Of a stretch of 8,495 bases of DNA, positions 6,937 through 8,495 are shown piece by piece. The notes below the pieces were generated by a model, which saw only the letters and a program-made list of their open reading frames with translations, had not been told where the DNA came from and searched no databases. A program made the position numbers and the translations under genes. Origin of the DNA: SAR202 cluster bacterium (lineage in GTDB: Bacteria; Chloroflexota; Dehalococcoidia; Lucifugimonadales; UBA3495). The DNA lies in contig VFHF01000112.1 in the NCBI GenBank assembly GCA_009392095.1, positions 1-8,495 of the forward strand. Direction: 5' to 3'. The number at the start of each line of letters is the position of its first letter. Position 1 is the first letter of the stretch.

Positions 6937-6957
6937 CCCGGCCAGGTGCTGGCTGGG
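6937..6957 (-). other. Intergenic hairpin between the NuoF-like and FdhA/NuoG-like genes
   Basis: GCCAG-CAC-CTGGC on the minus strand (6953-6941) is flanked by CCC and GGG (6957-6955 and 6939-6937) across one A-C mismatch. This gives about 8 pairs with a tight loop. No T-run follows, and the ribosome site of the next gene (AGAGG, 6930-6926) lies 6 bases beyond. It looks like an RNA stability or processing structure in a continuous transcript rather than a terminator. Confidence 0.4.
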
Positions 6958-6973
6958 TAATTTTCTGTTCAGG

Positions 6974-8495
6974 TTAACGGCGCGCCAGCGCGGGAGAATA
7001 ACGGGGCGTCAGACACGTCCCAGTGGGGCATATCCGGTCAATGATATGAGTGTCGAACTCCGGCCCAAAGTAGCGCATGGCCGATGAGACAGGGTTGAAT
7101 CCCAGTTGGCCGTGGCCACAGAGGGAGCCTGCCTGCATGTTCTCGCCGATGCTCCGCATAAGAGTAAGGTCTTCGCTGGTGCCCTCAAGCTGGCAGATGC
7201 GCTCCAGGACCTCAAGCAGGTGGCTCATGCCCATTCGGCAGGGGAAACACTTGCCGCAGGACTCATACTGGCAGAAGGCGATCAGCGACCGCGTCATATC
7301 CACTATACACACGCTGTCGTCAGCGGCGATGAGACCGCCGGATCCGACGATGGCGCCCGCCGCTCTCAGAACCTCGAAGTCTAGGAGAATATCGATATTG
7401 TCCGCGCCCAAGACTCCGCCCAGTGGCCCGCCGGTCTGGAGAAATTTCAGGTTCTTGCCGTCACGCATGCCGCCGGCCGTTTCGTAAATCACGTCTTTCA
7501 GGTTCATTCCCAGCGGCACTTCCACCATCCCGGTGTATTTCAGGTTCCCTGACAAGCATAGGATGACCGTGCCGGTGCTGGTGTCGTGGCCGATACCGGC
7601 GAACCACTCCCCGCCTTTAGAAACGATCTCAGGCACATAGGCGAGGGTTTTGACGTTGTTGATGTTGGTGGGCTTGCCAAAGAGCCCGACCTGTGCCGGG
7701 AATGGCGGACGGAACCGGGGCATCGCCCGCTTGCCTTCGATAGCTTCCATCAGCGCCGATTCCTCACCGGCGACGTAGGAATCTCCGGTGAGAGCGATCT
7801 CTATTTCGTAGCTAAAATCGGAGCCCATGATGTTCTCGCCCAAGAATCCCAATTCCCTTGCTTGTTCAACTGCGGCGCGGCACCGGTCGATGGGGCCGTT
7901 ATGACCGTGGCGGATGAAGATGTATCCCTTGCTAGCGCCGGTGGCATACCCGGCGATGATCACCCCCTCCACCAGGCTACCCGGGTCGCTTTCTAGGATG
8001 TTCTTGTCGTTGAAAGCGCCCGGGTCGCCCTCTTCGCAATTGCAGAGGACATACTTCTCAGGGGCCGGGTTCCCCGCCAGGAAGCTCCATTTGGTGGCTG
8101 TAGGGAAGGCCGCTCCGCCACGGCCCCTGAGTCCCGACGCCTTGACCTCATCCAGGGTCTGTTCGCGGTTAAGCTCGTTGAGCGACTTGTGCAGGGCCTG
8201 GTAACCGCCGTTGGCAACGTACTGGTAGATGTCCATGGGGTCGATGTTGCCGTGGTTCCTGAGGACGATGCGGTCCTCCCAGATTCGCATGGGGTGCTGA
8301 TTCAGGTCGGGGATGCCATCAGGGACCGGGGCATCGCTCCCTTCCTGGGGTAGATAACCCAGGGCCTTGGCGGTAACAGACTCGCCGCCCGATACGTGGG
8401 CCGAAACGATCTCAGAAACATCATCTACATCCACGTTGCCGTAGAAAACACGGTGGCCTCCCGGAAGTCGGACATCTAAAAGAGGTTCAGCAAAA
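6974..8495 (-). CDS. nuoF: NuoF/HndC/FdsB-type NADH-binding flavoprotein subunit (5' end beyond right edge)
   Basis: This family oxidises NADH at FMN and feeds electrons into iron-sulfur clusters of a partner subunit. Numbering from GTG 8434, the FMN/NADH fold shows GLRGRGGAAFPTATKW (101-116), NCEEGDPGAFND (132-143) and GEESALMEAIEG (223-234). The [4Fe-4S] ligands are C393, C396, C399 (S-C-G-K-C-F-P-C-R) and C439. A terminal CPTGTC (469-474) follows, and the protein ends 12 residues later, so the double-cluster ferredoxin tail of HndC/HydB-type proteins is absent. Upstream of GTG 8434 the frame is open to base 8495, adding 20 residues (F-A-E-P-L-L-D-V-R-L-P-G-G-H-R-V-F-Y-G-N). These continue smoothly into VDVDDVSEIVSAH, the last strand and helix of a NuoE-like thioredoxin-fold domain. 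GTG 8434 is therefore internal. The stop is TAA at 6976-6974, 55 bases before the FdhA/NuoG-like gene, its likely partner. Confidence 0.92.
   Translation of the reverse strand, partial: FAEPLLDVRLPGGHRVFYGNVDVDDVSEIVSAHVSGGESVTAKALGYLPQEGSDAPVPDGIPDLNQHPMRIWEDRIVLRNHGNIDPMDIYQYVANGGYQALHKSLNELNREQTLDEVKASGLRGRGGAAFPTATKWSFLAGNPAPEKYVLCNCEEGDPGAFNDKNILESDPGSLVEGVIIAGYATGASKGYIFIRHGHNGPIDRCRAAVEQARELGFLGENIMGSDFSYEIEIALTGDSYVAGEESALMEAIEGKRAMPRFRPPFPAQVGLFGKPTNINNVKTLAYVPEIVSKGGEWFAGIGHDTSTGTVILCLSGNLKYTGMVEVPLGMNLKDVIYETAGGMRDGKNLKFLQTGGPLGGVLGADNIDILLDFEVLRAAGAIVGSGGLIAADDSVCIVDMTRSLIAFCQYESCGKCFPCRMGMSHLLEVLERICQLEGTSEDLTLMRSIGENMQAGSLCGHGQLGFNPVSSAMRYFGPEFDTHIIDRICPTGTCLTPRYSPALARR

Noticed and set aside
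1..8495. tRNA or rRNA genes, CRISPR arrays, insertion sequences and prophage genes
   Set aside because: No cloverleaf-like segments, evenly spaced repeats, transposase or phage motifs were recognised on either strand when reading by eye.

Overview
The window comes from a bacterium. Every gene I can support lies on the minus strand, so transcription runs from the right edge to the left edge. Base composition is moderately GC-rich. Starts include GTG and TTG, and the complete genes stop with TAG or TAA. The layout suggests an uncultured, environmental lineage. The FdhA/NuoG-like protein, with its expanded cysteine box, reminds me of Chloroflexota (Dehalococcoidia/SAR202-type) sequences, but that placement is an impression and not proven here.

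Right to left, 8495-3231 looks like a three-gene redox cluster. It begins with a NuoF/HndC/FdsB-type NADH-binding flavoprotein that runs off the right edge; its frame stays open past the apparent GTG start at 8434 and encodes the end of a NuoE-like thioredoxin-fold domain. A 55-base gap with a strong hairpin follows. Next is a 944-residue iron-sulfur/molybdopterin-family protein with FdhA/FdsA/NuoG architecture, carrying an extra cysteine set and lacking the catalytic Cys/Sec-His of formate dehydrogenases. A 76-base gap with a near-perfect direct repeat leads to a ferredoxin-NADP reductase (Fpr type). Together they could move electrons between NADH, iron-sulfur clusters (possibly ferredoxin) and NADP(H).

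A 215-base gap with several small hairpins separates this cluster from mutS (3015-433), a complete and canonical DNA mismatch-repair ATPase.

The left edge holds the most notable item. A minus-strand gene starts at TTG 170, behind a GGAGG ribosome-binding site, and runs off the window at base 1. It encodes an ArsC/Spx-family thioredoxin-fold protein whose catalytic cysteine codon is an in-frame TGA (134-132). A perfect 7-bp stem with a 5-base AGTTA loop lies just downstream, at the spacing expected of a bacterial SECIS element. I read it as a probable selenocysteine-containing ArsC-like protein (motif U-S-T-C). A nonsense mutation or sequencing error is the alternative.
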